From contig NZ_CP030104.1 in assembly GCF_003269425.1 (NCBI RefSeq), positions 2,103,501-2,167,500 of the forward strand: 64,000 nucleotides of DNA, written 5' to 3'. This stretch comes from Flagellimonas maritima. GTDB lineage: Bacteria > Bacteroidota > Bacteroidia > Flavobacteriales > Flavobacteriaceae. Below are positions 55,470-64,000 of this stretch, piece by piece; position 1 is the first letter of the stretch, and every line of letters begins with the position of its first letter. Below the pieces are notes generated by a model, which was not told the DNA's origin, did not search any database, and saw nothing but the letters and a program-made list of their open reading frames with translations. The position numbers were made by a program, and so were the translations under genes.

Positions 55470-57806
55470 CTATTGAACACTAAATTTTGCAGTGGTTGAA
55501 GCCTTAGAATCTCCGCCAATCCATATTTGAAAAGTCCCTGGCTCAACCTCCCATTTTTTGTTTTGGGTATAGAACTGAAGTGTCTCTGGGGTAATCTCAA
55601 AGCTTACAGTTCTTGATTCTTGTGGCTTTAATTTTATTTTTTCAAAACCTTTAAGTTCACGAATCGGTCGGACCAGACTGCCTACTAAATCCCTGATATA
55701 GAGTTGCACAACTTCTTCCCCAACCTTATCTCCAGTGTTCGTAACACGAATCTTTGCAATTAAACTTCCATCTTTGGAAATCTCGGAACGGCTCAATTTT
55801 AAATCGCTATACTTAAAATTAGTGTAACTTAAGCCAAATCCAAATGGGAACAATGCCTCTTTTGGAGCATCTCTATAACTTGAAAAAGTAACGTGGTCCA
55901 TACTATAAGGTCTGCCTGTATTTTTTTGATTGTAATATAATGGTTCTTGTCCTACATCATACGGGAATGAGACCGGTAATTTTCCGGACGGATTGTAATC
56001 CCCAAAAATTACATCGGAAATGGCATTGCCAGCTTGTGAACCAAGATGCCAACATTCCAATATAGTTGAGACCTTTTTATTTATTTCGCTTAAATCCATG
56101 GGTCTACCGTTCATCAAAACAACGACTACATTCTCATTTGCTTTGGTCACAGCATCGATTAATTCGTTTTGAAGCCCCGCAAAACCTATATTTACCTGAC
56201 TTCTGCCTTCTCCCGTTTGGTAAGCGTTTTCACCTACTGATAGGAGTACAACATCAGATTTCTTTGCAAGTTCAACAGCTTCTGTAATGGCTGTTTTGTC
56301 TTTTGTGTTGAACTTTATAGGGTATAAAAATTGATTTTTACCAGGCTCTACGGTCTCGCTCATCAGTTCAATACCTTTAGCAAAAGAAACTTGAACGTTT
56401 TTATCAACTTTATTTTTTATTCCTTCAAGTAAAGAAACCGCGGAATTGTAAACCCCTTTGCCCCTCCAATTACCCAGTGGTACGTCTTTATCATCTCCAA
56501 GAGGTCCAATTACCGCAATCTTTTCAATAGATTTTGATAGAGGCAGTGTTTTATTTTCATTCTTGAGCAGAACAATGGATTTTCTTGCTACATCTCGAGC
56601 AATTTTCAGGTGTTCTTTGGTGTAGACATTTTCCCTCTCACGCGTTTCGTCACAATACTTATAGGGGTCATCAAAAAGCCCCAATTCAAATTTTAATTTC
56701 AGTATTCGTTTTACGGCATCGTTCAACTGGGATTCGGTAATTTTATTTTCGGTGAGCAATTCTGCTAAATGTCCTTCATAAGCATAGGATTCCATGTCCA
56801 TATCGCTACCTGAATTCATTGCAATTTCTGCTGCTTGCTTTTTATCTTCGGCAAATCCATGGGCAATCATTTCACCGATAGAGCCCCAATCGGATACTAT
56901 AAATCCGTCCCAGTTCCACTTTCCTTTAAGAATATCGTGTTGCAATTCTCTATGGCCGGTGGCGGGTATTCCATCAACATCGTTAAATGCATTCATAAAA
57001 GTGGCAACTCCACTTTTTGCGGCCGCTTTAAAGGGTGGAAGTACTGTGTTATGGAGTTCATAATCACCAATATTGACCGTATTGTAATCCCTCCCTGCTT
57101 CCCCAAACCCATAACCGGCAAAATGTTTGGCACAGGCTGCAACCGTAAATTTATCATTAAGATTACCTCCTTGAAAGCCTTTAATGCGTGCAACCCCAAT
57201 TTTAGAAGTCAAGTAAGGGTCTTCTCCCGCTCCCTCCATAATTCTGCCCCATCGCGCATCTCTGGACACGTCCAACATGGGCGCGAAAGTCCATTGTAGA
57301 CCAGATGCCGCAGATTCCTTCGCCGCAATGGATGCAGACTTTTGAATGATTTCCAAATCCCAGCTTGCACTTTCTCCAAGTGGAATCGGGAAAATTGTTT
57401 TATAGCCGTGAATAACATCATAGGCAAAAATCAAGGGAATTTTTAGTCGCGAATTCTCCATTACAATTTGTTGCGTTTCCCTAATTGCCGCAACAGAAGT
57501 CACGTTTAGCATTGAACCAACTTCGCCTTTCTTTAGTTTAGAAAGTTTGTATTGATGATTTTCTGAAGATGAAGGTCCAGTGGCATCCCAACCACCACTA
57601 TATTGCACTAATTGCCCAATTTTTTCATTGATTGTCATCAAATTTAATACAGAGTCCACTCTAAAAGATAGGATTTCTGAAAAAGAGGGATGAGAACCAC
57701 TCATGGAATCAAAATTACTTTGGGCATTTGCGAAATGTATGACCGTTGTTAAGAAACAAAAGCAGATAAACTTGGCTATATTCAGCATCTGATGGGAAAC
57801 TTTCAT
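55470..57806 (-). CDS. bglX: GH3 beta-glucosidase (locus 2)
   Basis: A 778-residue exported enzyme with a signal peptide (1-29). The TIM barrel contains SRDARWGRIMEGAGEDPY (181-198), the KHF motif (227-229) and nucleophile D306 in FIVSDWGS. An alpha/beta sandwich domain and a C-terminal fibronectin-III-like domain (QFYTQNKKWEVEPGTFQIWIGG) follow. It is homologous to the GH3 of locus 1 but clearly diverged. It would trim gluco-oligosaccharides released by the GH16 enzyme two genes upstream. It starts 11 bp after the EEP gene stop and is the last gene of the locus 2 operon. M7 is a possible alternative start. Confidence 0.93.
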   Translation of the reverse strand: MKVSHQMLNIAKFICFCFLTTVIHFANAQSNFDSMSGSHPSFSEILSFRVDSVLNLMTINEKIGQLVQYSGGWDATGPSSSENHQYKLSKLKKGEVGSMLNVTSVAAIRETQQIVMENSRLKIPLIFAYDVIHGYKTIFPIPLGESASWDLEIIQKSASIAAKESAASGLQWTFAPMLDVSRDARWGRIMEGAGEDPYLTSKIGVARIKGFQGGNLNDKFTVAACAKHFAGYGFGEAGRDYNTVNIGDYELHNTVLPPFKAAAKSGVATFMNAFNDVDGIPATGHRELQHDILKGKWNWDGFIVSDWGSIGEMIAHGFAEDKKQAAEIAMNSGSDMDMESYAYEGHLAELLTENKITESQLNDAVKRILKLKFELGLFDDPYKYCDETRERENVYTKEHLKIARDVARKSIVLLKNENKTLPLSKSIEKIAVIGPLGDDKDVPLGNWRGKGVYNSAVSLLEGIKNKVDKNVQVSFAKGIELMSETVEPGKNQFLYPIKFNTKDKTAITEAVELAKKSDVVLLSVGENAYQTGEGRSQVNIGFAGLQNELIDAVTKANENVVVVLMNGRPMDLSEINKKVSTILECWHLGSQAGNAISDVIFGDYNPSGKLPVSFPYDVGQEPLYYNQKNTGRPYSMDHVTFSSYRDAPKEALFPFGFGLSYTNFKYSDLKLSRSEISKDGSLIAKIRVTNTGDKVGEEVVQLYIRDLVGSLVRPIRELKGFEKIKLKPQESRTVSFEITPETLQFYTQNKKWEVEPGTFQIWIGGDSKASTTAKFSVQ

Positions 57807-57817
57807 AAAAAAGGAAC

Positions 57818-58660
57818 TTAATTTATTTGGAATTTTACAAAAACAGGGAAATGGTCTGACAGATAGCGTTGATCTATCAAGGTGGAAAAAGTACCATAGG
57901 TTTCAATCTTTAGATTAGAATGCATGGAGAACATGATATAATCTATACGGCGAGTAGCTTTTTCAAGAATATTGAAACCATTAAAAGTACCAATGGAACC
58001 GAATTTGATTCTTGCAAGTTCTTTTGAATCGTTCATAGTTCCTTTTAAATCTTGAATAAGCCTACTTTCTGGAACTACATTAAAATCTCCCATTAAGATC
58101 ACTGGATAATTTTGTTCATTTAGGTCATGGATGTTGTCCAATATTTTCTGCATACCATATAATTGTGCATTTTTACCCTTATGGTCTAAATGTGTATTAA
58201 ATACCCAAAAGTTCTTTTTTGAATCTTTGTCTTCAAATAGACCGTAGGTGCAAATTCTTGGATAGGCAGCATCCCAGCCTATAGAGACTTCAAACGGGGT
58301 GTCTGAAAGCCAAAATGTACCATGGCTTTTAAGATGTAATCTATTATGGTTGTAATAGATTGCCGTATGTTCCCCATTATTTTCTCCATCACGTCCGAGA
58401 CCTATGTTTTTATATTCGGTAAGATGTGTGGAGAGATCTTTAACTTGATTGGGTCTTGCTTCTTGGACTCCAAGGACGTCCGGAGAAAATAATAGAATTT
58501 GATTGGCTAGCATTTCCTTTCTGTTGGGCCAGGCATTCTTTTTATCGGAGGCCACATCCAATCTAATATTGTAGGTCATTAGGGTTAATTCTTGACATTT
58601 ACAGGCAGTCGATGCCATAATGGCCAAAAATGATATACTTAGCTTTAAAAAATCGATCAT
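57818..58660 (-). CDS. Exported EEP-family phosphodiesterase/phosphatase, copy 2
   Basis: A 280-residue protein with an N-terminal export signal ending near ASTAC (a possible lipobox, C20). The complete DNase I-like active site is present: N31 (MTYNIRLD), E67 (GVQEARP), H157/D159 (NTHLDH), D192/N194 (MGDFN) and the C-terminal SDH. It is a homologue of the gene at 35350-36186, which lies with a sulfatase downstream of GH3 in locus 1. Its start overlaps the stop of the GDPD-GH16 fusion by 4 bp (58657-58660). A phosphodiesterase or phosphatase role complementing the GDPD domain, such as removing the phosphate left on the sugar, is an attractive inference. Confidence 0.9.
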   Translation of the reverse strand: MIDFLKLSISFLAIMASTACKCQELTLMTYNIRLDVASDKKNAWPNRKEMLANQILLFSPDVLGVQEARPNQVKDLSTHLTEYKNIGLGRDGENNGEHTAIYYNHNRLHLKSHGTFWLSDTPFEVSIGWDAAYPRICTYGLFEDKDSKKNFWVFNTHLDHKGKNAQLYGMQKILDNIHDLNEQNYPVILMGDFNVVPESRLIQDLKGTMNDSKELARIKFGSIGTFNGFNILEKATRRIDYIMFSMHSNLKIETYGTFSTLIDQRYLSDHFPVFVKFQIN

Positions 58661-60234
58661 CGGTCACTTTGCTTTTGAAACACCCTAACATAATCCACAA
58701 TCATGGCCGAAGGCAAACTACTATCATCGATTCCTTCTCTACCACCTAACATTCCACCCACAGCAATATTTAGCTTCAAATGAAAGTTTTGGTCAAAAGG
58801 CCACTCAGCAGTGGTTTTATTCTCATTCTTTATTTGATTGTAGACTTTTCCATCTAGTAGAAAATCCATTTTTTCCGGAGTCCATAATAGGGAATATATA
58901 TGGTAGCTATCGTAAGGGTCTTCAACAAATGTACTTTTCCCTTTTTCTGTACCGCGCATATGGTTATAGGATTTGGTATGGATTGTCCCAAAGATTGAAT
59001 CTGGATCAAATCCCACATGTTCCATAATATCAATTTCACCGCACTCGGGCCAACCTACCTCACTATAATTTTCTCCAAGCATCCAGAAAGCAGGCCATAG
59101 ACCGACACCTTTGGGAAGCTTGGCCTTAATTTCTATCCTCCCGTAAGTCCATTCAGCTAAATTCTTTGTAGTTATACTCCCCGAAGTATAATCAGCATAC
59201 TCCCATTGTTTTCTCCAATTCTTGGCATCTTTGCTCTCAAATTGTGGGTTATTGATTTTTTCTTTGTGGGCCTCCAATATGAGCTTACCATTTTCTACGC
59301 GAACATTCTTAAGGCTATCTGTATAAAATTGTTTTTCTTGGTTTCTTTTAAGCCCTATCTCATAACTCCATTTGGTGCTATCAACTTTACCTGAATAATC
59401 AAATTCGTCGCTCCAGACTAAATTCCAATCGCTGTTTGTAGTATTTATTTTTGAAAGTCTTAAAGCCAGTTCTGGTTCATCTGTTGTTATATAATCAAAT
59501 TTATTGGCTAATAAGAATTTTATATCCTCACTTTTATTTACGGTCCAGGAGTTAAGTTTTAGATCCAATTTTTTTGCTTTTTCAATCCATTTGGGATGAC
59601 GCCTAAATGTATTTATTTGATAATCGAGACCATCTATTTTGTCGTGCTTTAATTCAGTCGGCTTTTTATATCCATTTAAATATTGAACTTTAGCATTGGG
59701 ACTGACTTTTTTAATCTCTTTTAAAATTTCATAACTAAAACTTATATAATAACCAATGTGGGATTTGGCATTGACCTCCTCTACCAATTGGAGTGTTTTT
59801 CTTGCCATTTTAATATTTCGTTTTTTATTCTTGGATGGTTTTAGTTCCAGAAAAAAGGCTGTAGAATCGTTATCTGCCATTCCGGCTCTTAAAAAATCAC
59901 TCAGTTTAGGTAGGATTTCTCCATTGGGTAACTTGTGCAAAGAAAGTTCTTCGTAGTTTGATTCTTCGATAACAAGGTCGGCATATTCGGCATCATGAGT
60001 TACAATAAGTACCTCATCCTTTGTCATGCGAACATCAAATTCAGAACCAGTGTAACCATTTTTGATTGCTTGTTTGAGAGCAGCTATCGAGTTTTTTGGA
60101 TATCCGTTTTTTTTCCAATCACCCCTATGGGCAATTACTGGATTATCCGCAGTGCTAATGGCATCGACATTGAAAATGTTCTGACACGAAGTCATGAAAA
60201 AACATACTACTGCGGCTAATTCTATTTTCGTCAT
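58657..60234 (-). CDS. Fusion of glycerophosphodiester phosphodiesterase and GH16 beta-glucanase, lipoprotein
   Basis: A 525-residue lipoprotein (C17 in FMTSC) with two enzyme domains. Residues about 31-263 form a GDPD domain with H36-R37-G (AHRGDW), E65/D67 in GSEFDVRM, H80 in VTHDAEY, and E130/K132 in LELKPS. Residues about 268-520 form a GH16 domain of the laminarinase type with the catalytic ExDxxE motif E400-I-D402-I-M-E405 and WPAFWMLGEN before it. GDPD cleaves glycerophosphodiesters; GH16 of this type mostly cuts beta-1,3 or mixed-linkage glucans. Their fusion on one surface-anchored protein, in an operon with SusC/SusD, EEP and GH3, suggests attack on a beta-glucan carrying phosphodiester-linked groups. 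The 137 bp before it hold no gene. Confidence 0.93.
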   Translation of the reverse strand: MTKIELAAVVCFFMTSCQNIFNVDAISTADNPVIAHRGDWKKNGYPKNSIAALKQAIKNGYTGSEFDVRMTKDEVLIVTHDAEYADLVIEESNYEELSLHKLPNGEILPKLSDFLRAGMADNDSTAFFLELKPSKNKKRNIKMARKTLQLVEEVNAKSHIGYYISFSYEILKEIKKVSPNAKVQYLNGYKKPTELKHDKIDGLDYQINTFRRHPKWIEKAKKLDLKLNSWTVNKSEDIKFLLANKFDYITTDEPELALRLSKINTTNSDWNLVWSDEFDYSGKVDSTKWSYEIGLKRNQEKQFYTDSLKNVRVENGKLILEAHKEKINNPQFESKDAKNWRKQWEYADYTSGSITTKNLAEWTYGRIEIKAKLPKGVGLWPAFWMLGENYSEVGWPECGEIDIMEHVGFDPDSIFGTIHTKSYNHMRGTEKGKSTFVEDPYDSYHIYSLLWTPEKMDFLLDGKVYNQIKNENKTTAEWPFDQNFHLKLNIAVGGMLGGREGIDDSSLPSAMIVDYVRVFQKQSDR

Positions 60235-60371
60235 AAAAATTTTTCAAAAATCGATGCCATTTTTTTATTCAATTGGAATCTATTCTGTACACGTTAAAAT
60301 ATATTCGTTGGATTGGCCATCCACACAATACTTTGAAAAGAAAATATCAACTTTTAATTGAACCAAATATT

Positions 60372-61949
60372 CTAATAGCCAACATTCTGTGGATAATTCT
60401 CACCTAATAACTGTAGCTCTTCTTGTGGTATCGGCCAATTGACCATGTGCGGTTCCATTCTGTTTCTTGCCATGTCGAAAAACCCTTCATTACTGGCATG
60501 GTCCTGAATGTATTGTGTTAGTAGACCGATACGTTTCAAGAAATAAAACCGTTGACCCTCAAAACCAAGTTCACGTGCTCGCTCCTCAACAACATCTATT
60601 AGGTCCATTGATTCCAAACTTGCTGCATTGGCGCGGTTACGAACGGCATTAATATATTCTAAGGCTTTATCTTGATCTCCAAGATTAAGATATGCCTCTG
60701 CTCCAATCAAATAAGTTTCGGCCAATCTATATATCATAATATTTGAAATATTATCAGGTTCGGCAGGTGGAGCATCATCTTGCCTGTACTTGATGACGGA
60801 AGGATTCATAGTTCTATAATACAGATTGCGAATATTGTTATTATCACTATTTTGGTCATACACGTCAATAACATCACCTAATTGTACACCTTCCGGGAGT
60901 TCATCCGGGTCATTGTAGATATAGTCCGTAATATAATAGTTTCCATCAGCTCTGTCATCATTGGCATCTTCTTCCAAAAGATTTCTGAAATAATTGTTCA
61001 TTAGTAGAAATCCGCCACCTCTAGCTCCATTGTCTATGGAAAATGTAGCCCCATCTATCAAGTGATATTGCGGTACAATGCTGAAGTTGATTCTTGTAGA
61101 CCCGCCACCACCTACGGCAGCATCCTCAAATTGCATTGCAAATAGGGTTTCACTATGGTTCATATCTCCATCAAAAACCTGTCCAGTGTCTGAAAGAAGG
61201 CTGTAGCTTCCTTGCTCGATGATTTCATCTGCTTCTTGGGTTGCTCTGGTCCAATCTTCCTGCCACATTGCGGTCTTTGCCCTAACGTGCTTTGCAGCCG
61301 CTTTGGTCCATCTTCCAAATTGTTCCGTGGTCCAAGGAAGGTTTTCAATCGCAAAGTCCAGGTCTGCGTTTATCAGTTCAAATATTTCTTCCTCAGTATT
61401 GGGTTGCTGAGGTTTGTTGAAAGCATTATCTGGATTTGTTTCTTCAGTAGTCACAAAAATATTGTTGAACTGTCTGTATAATATAAAATAGGCATGGGCC
61501 CTTATTGTTCTGGCCTCCGCAAGAATTTGATTTCTCAGTTCATCTTCCATTTCAACGTCTGGAACTGCATTTATTATAGCATTGGCACGATCGACCATTC
61601 TGTAACCGTATCTCCAATGTTTTGATAAGCGCCTGCTTCCAAAGCTGTTCAAATCAGCCCCCCAACCCAATCTAGCATAAAAAGCAATTTCACCCGAGCG
61701 GCCTACAGTTAGGTCTGATTTTGCGACAGGAATCATTGGTATGGCAGAGTTCCACTCTGCATCTGTCCATATTGCTCTGTGAAGGTTGTAGAGGCCCACT
61801 ACTGCAGATTCCAAACCTTCTGGCGTACTGTAAATAAAATCTGCCGAAGTCTCCGAAAGCAATTCGTCTTCAAGATACTTCTCGCATGCCGTTGCTACAA
61901 AAAGAAATAGAGCAACCAAGAATAAATACTGTATTTTCAAATTTTTCAT
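60372..61949 (-). CDS. susD: SusD/RagB-family glycan-binding lipoprotein (locus 2)
   Basis: A 525-residue surface lipoprotein (lipobox cysteine C22 in FVATAC). Family hallmarks are RAHAYFILYRQFNNI, repeated TPR-like helices, and the C-terminal MIYRLAETYLIGAEAYLNLGDQDKALEYINAVRNRA. The tail has ELGFEGQRFYFLKRIG and the final NYPQNVGY typical of the group. It binds the incoming glycan and pairs with the SusC-like protein encoded 12 bp upstream. It is only distantly similar to the SusD of locus 1, suggesting a different glycan. Confidence 0.97.
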   Translation of the reverse strand: MKNLKIQYLFLVALFLFVATACEKYLEDELLSETSADFIYSTPEGLESAVVGLYNLHRAIWTDAEWNSAIPMIPVAKSDLTVGRSGEIAFYARLGWGADLNSFGSRRLSKHWRYGYRMVDRANAIINAVPDVEMEDELRNQILAEARTIRAHAYFILYRQFNNIFVTTEETNPDNAFNKPQQPNTEEEIFELINADLDFAIENLPWTTEQFGRWTKAAAKHVRAKTAMWQEDWTRATQEADEIIEQGSYSLLSDTGQVFDGDMNHSETLFAMQFEDAAVGGGGSTRINFSIVPQYHLIDGATFSIDNGARGGGFLLMNNYFRNLLEEDANDDRADGNYYITDYIYNDPDELPEGVQLGDVIDVYDQNSDNNNIRNLYYRTMNPSVIKYRQDDAPPAEPDNISNIMIYRLAETYLIGAEAYLNLGDQDKALEYINAVRNRANAASLESMDLIDVVEERARELGFEGQRFYFLKRIGLLTQYIQDHASNEGFFDMARNRMEPHMVNWPIPQEELQLLGENYPQNVGY

Positions 61950-61961
61950 AATTTTTTCTTT

Positions 61962-64000
61962 TTAAAATCCTAATTGAACTCCTAATGTGATTCCCTTTGC
62001 ATCTGGAAATTGACCGGGATTATTCTCTGGGCTGTATGATTTGTAATCTGTTATTGTGATAAGATTAGTTCCTGTTACGTAAAAACGCAATCGTTGCATA
62101 CCGATGGTACTAACAAATTTGGGAGAGAGATTATATCCAAGAGTTATCGTTCTTAAACGAATATAAGAAGCATCATCAACGGCCAGTGCACGCAGAAAGC
62201 TAGGTGTTGTAGTACTTGGTCTGATAAACTGGTTTGATCGGTCTTCCGGTAAGTAATAATCTACCGCAATACCGTTGTTCCCACCTTGTAGTGCCGCTCC
62301 TAGATTTCCATCGGCAAAGTAGGGATTGATATTTGTAGCACCTTCAACAACGAATACATCTGCAAAAAGGTCGAATCCCTTATATCTAAAATTGGTGTTG
62401 AACGTTGCAAACCAGTCTGGGTTTTGGTCGATCAATACCCTATCTTCATCCGTAATTTCACCATCATCGTTTAAATCCTGAACTCTAGGCTCACCAGGTC
62501 TAGCTTCGGGCTGTGCAGAGTTTTCAATATCATCTTCTTCTTGCCAAATGCCATCGAATACAAATTGATTGATATTGTCGATAGATTCACCGATGAATAG
62601 ATTCTGTGATTCAAAATCTATTAAATTGCCATCTTGATCACGTTCTCCGGCAAGCGAGACAACCTCATTCTCGTTGGTTGACCAAATAACACCAATAGAC
62701 CATTGTACATCTTGTTTATTAATGATATTGGTATTGATTGTAGCTTCAAACCCTCTGTTTTGTACTTCCCCAATATTAAATCTAGTTACGCCAAAACCTG
62801 ATGTCCCGGCAAGAATCCTGTCCAGAAGAAAATCAGACGTAGTTTTATTGTAATACTCGAATGTACCATCGATCACACGGTTAAATAAACTAAAATCAAG
62901 ACCAACATTAAATGTTGTTACAGTTTCCCATTTAAGATTTGGGTTGGGCAATCTATTAAGAGGGGCAAAACCACCGATTGTATTGCCTCCAAAAACATAG
63001 GGGAGATCATCTGCAATTCCCAAAGACTCACTTGGATTGACACCATCATTTCCAGTAGATCCATAAGTAGACCGTAATTTTAATTGATTTATTAGTTTAG
63101 AATCCCTAAGAAAACCTTCTTCATGGATTTTCCATGCCAATCCAACTGCTGGAAAATATCCGTACTTTTCATTTTCGGCAAAAACGGAAGAGCCATCAGC
63201 ACGCATGGTCAAAGTGAGCAGGTACCTATCCAAAAATCCATATCTGGCCCTTCCCATAAATGAAACTAAACGTCTTCTACTGACATCCCTGGTTGTTGAT
63301 CTTATTAAATCTGCCTTACCGTTATAACCAAGGTTATCGTTGGCGAAACCTGATTTTGTAATTTCCGTTTCTAAATCTTTCCGTTGATTTACGGAATGGA
63401 GACCCGTTAATTCCAATCTGTGCTTGTTGCCCAAGTTTGGACTATAATCAATAATATTTTCAATCTGAAACTCTTCATAGTTTGTAGTACCTAAAGTAGC
63501 GATACCTCTTATATCTCCATCGCCATTTGGATGCGTTGTTGACCTATAAATACCTTGGCTACCATCCCTCACTCTTGAGAAAGCGTTAACTCTTGCAGAA
63601 AGATTTGGCGTAAATTGGTAATTGGCGACAAGATTTAAATCCCTTAGGTTGATTAATATATCATTGTCGGCTTCACGTATGTTCCATAGAGGATTGACCG
63701 TTAATTTCCCATCACCTAAAGGCTCCCTTATAAGGTTGCCTTCTTCATCAAAGGGCTTGGCAAGAGGGGAAATTGTTATTACGTCCAGATTTCCTGTTTC
63801 AAGGTTCTGCTCACTTTTTTGAATATTGACATTTACCTGTAAAGAAAATTTATCTGTTACTTTTTGGTCTACATTTAGTCTGAACGTACCTCTTTTAAAT
63901 CCAGAGGTAGGAATAATTCCATCTTGATTATAATAATTTAAGCTTGTATATATTTTGGTGTTTTCTCCTCCTCCGGAAACACTCAACGTATGGTTATTGA
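61962..64000 (-). CDS. susC: SusC/RagA-family TonB-dependent receptor (locus 2, 5' end outside window)
   Basis: The frame is open to the right edge, so the gene continues beyond 64000. The TTG at 63984-63986 is internal and the codons before it read as normal coding sequence. About 679 residues are visible, covering most of the beta-barrel: SVSGGGENTKIYTSLNYY, the plug-distal strands, GWKI-type strands and the final RLRFYVTGTNLITITDYKSYSPE ... GVQLGF, the standard SusC C-terminus. The signal peptide, regulatory domain and plug are not visible. It imports glycan fragments with the SusD protein encoded 12 bp downstream. Confidence 0.97.
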   Translation of the reverse strand, partial: NNHTLSVSGGGENTKIYTSLNYYNQDGIIPTSGFKRGTFRLNVDQKVTDKFSLQVNVNIQKSEQNLETGNLDVITISPLAKPFDEEGNLIREPLGDGKLTVNPLWNIREADNDILINLRDLNLVANYQFTPNLSARVNAFSRVRDGSQGIYRSTTHPNGDGDIRGIATLGTTNYEEFQIENIIDYSPNLGNKHRLELTGLHSVNQRKDLETEITKSGFANDNLGYNGKADLIRSTTRDVSRRRLVSFMGRARYGFLDRYLLTLTMRADGSSVFAENEKYGYFPAVGLAWKIHEEGFLRDSKLINQLKLRSTYGSTGNDGVNPSESLGIADDLPYVFGGNTIGGFAPLNRLPNPNLKWETVTTFNVGLDFSLFNRVIDGTFEYYNKTTSDFLLDRILAGTSGFGVTRFNIGEVQNRGFEATINTNIINKQDVQWSIGVIWSTNENEVVSLAGERDQDGNLIDFESQNLFIGESIDNINQFVFDGIWQEEDDIENSAQPEARPGEPRVQDLNDDGEITDEDRVLIDQNPDWFATFNTNFRYKGFDLFADVFVVEGATNINPYFADGNLGAALQGGNNGIAVDYYLPEDRSNQFIRPSTTTPSFLRALAVDDASYIRLRTITLGYNLSPKFVSTIGMQRLRFYVTGTNLITITDYKSYSPENNPGQFPDAKGITLGVQLGF

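Noticed and set aside
63984..63986. TTG as the start of the locus 2 SusC gene
   Set aside because: The codons before it continue as normal SusC sequence to the window edge, so the gene is simply cut off.

Overview
This window looks like the chromosome of a marine, polysaccharide-degrading member of the Flavobacteriaceae (Bacteroidota). The evidence is two SusC/SusD outer-membrane glycan uptake systems, a type IX secretion (T9SS) gliding-adhesin cluster, many Bacteroidota-style lipoproteins, two sulfatases, AT-rich intergenic DNA with almost no Shine-Dalgarno sites, and promoter-like elements of the TAnnTTTG type. No rRNA, tRNA or CRISPR array was seen.

Layout. 1-5003: the tail of an unidentified gene, a LytS/LytTR two-component pair, and two small unknown genes. 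5294-17327: a surface/motility block on the minus strand with an alpha/beta-hydrolase lipoprotein, a PorP/SprF-like protein, a 2515-residue SprB-like adhesin carrying 16 apparently identical 276-bp repeats, and an OmpA-type protein with calcium-binding repeats. 18146-32616: a membrane-anchored beta-propeller/LuxR regulator followed by polysaccharide utilization locus 1 (SusC, SusD, two GH144-type beta-1,2-glucanase-like enzymes, a GH43-like protein, GH3). 32614-36362: two related ~180-bp repeat elements bracketing an esterase-sulfatase-phosphodiesterase trio. 36413-40652: an SGNH/TPR protein followed by a three-gene module resembling SxtK/SxtJ/SxtI (NodU-type carbamoyltransferase). 40757-45489: an astacin metalloprotease lipoprotein, a small beta-barrel protein and unknown exported proteins. 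45782-48334: a NarL-type two-component pair. 49005-55444: a LacI regulator with palindromic operators ahead of two GH172 (DUF2961) proteins and a sulfatase. 55470-64000: minus-strand locus 2 (SusC running off the window, SusD, a glycerophosphodiesterase-GH16 fusion, an EEP phosphodiesterase, GH3).

How it fits together. The two glycan loci share an unusual set: SusC/SusD, GH3, a sulfatase nearby and a secreted EEP-type phosphodiesterase. Locus 2 also has a lipoprotein that fuses a glycerophosphodiester phosphodiesterase to a GH16 beta-glucanase. My main inference is that this organism degrades beta-glucans (beta-1,2 in locus 1, beta-1,3-like in locus 2) carrying phosphodiester, perhaps phosphoglycerol, and sulfate substituents. 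The enzyme families support this but it is not proven. The motility block shows further unexplained structure: a shared 20-bp motif at matching distances upstream of the adhesin and OmpA genes, and a run of four strong stem-loops in the divergent intergenic region.
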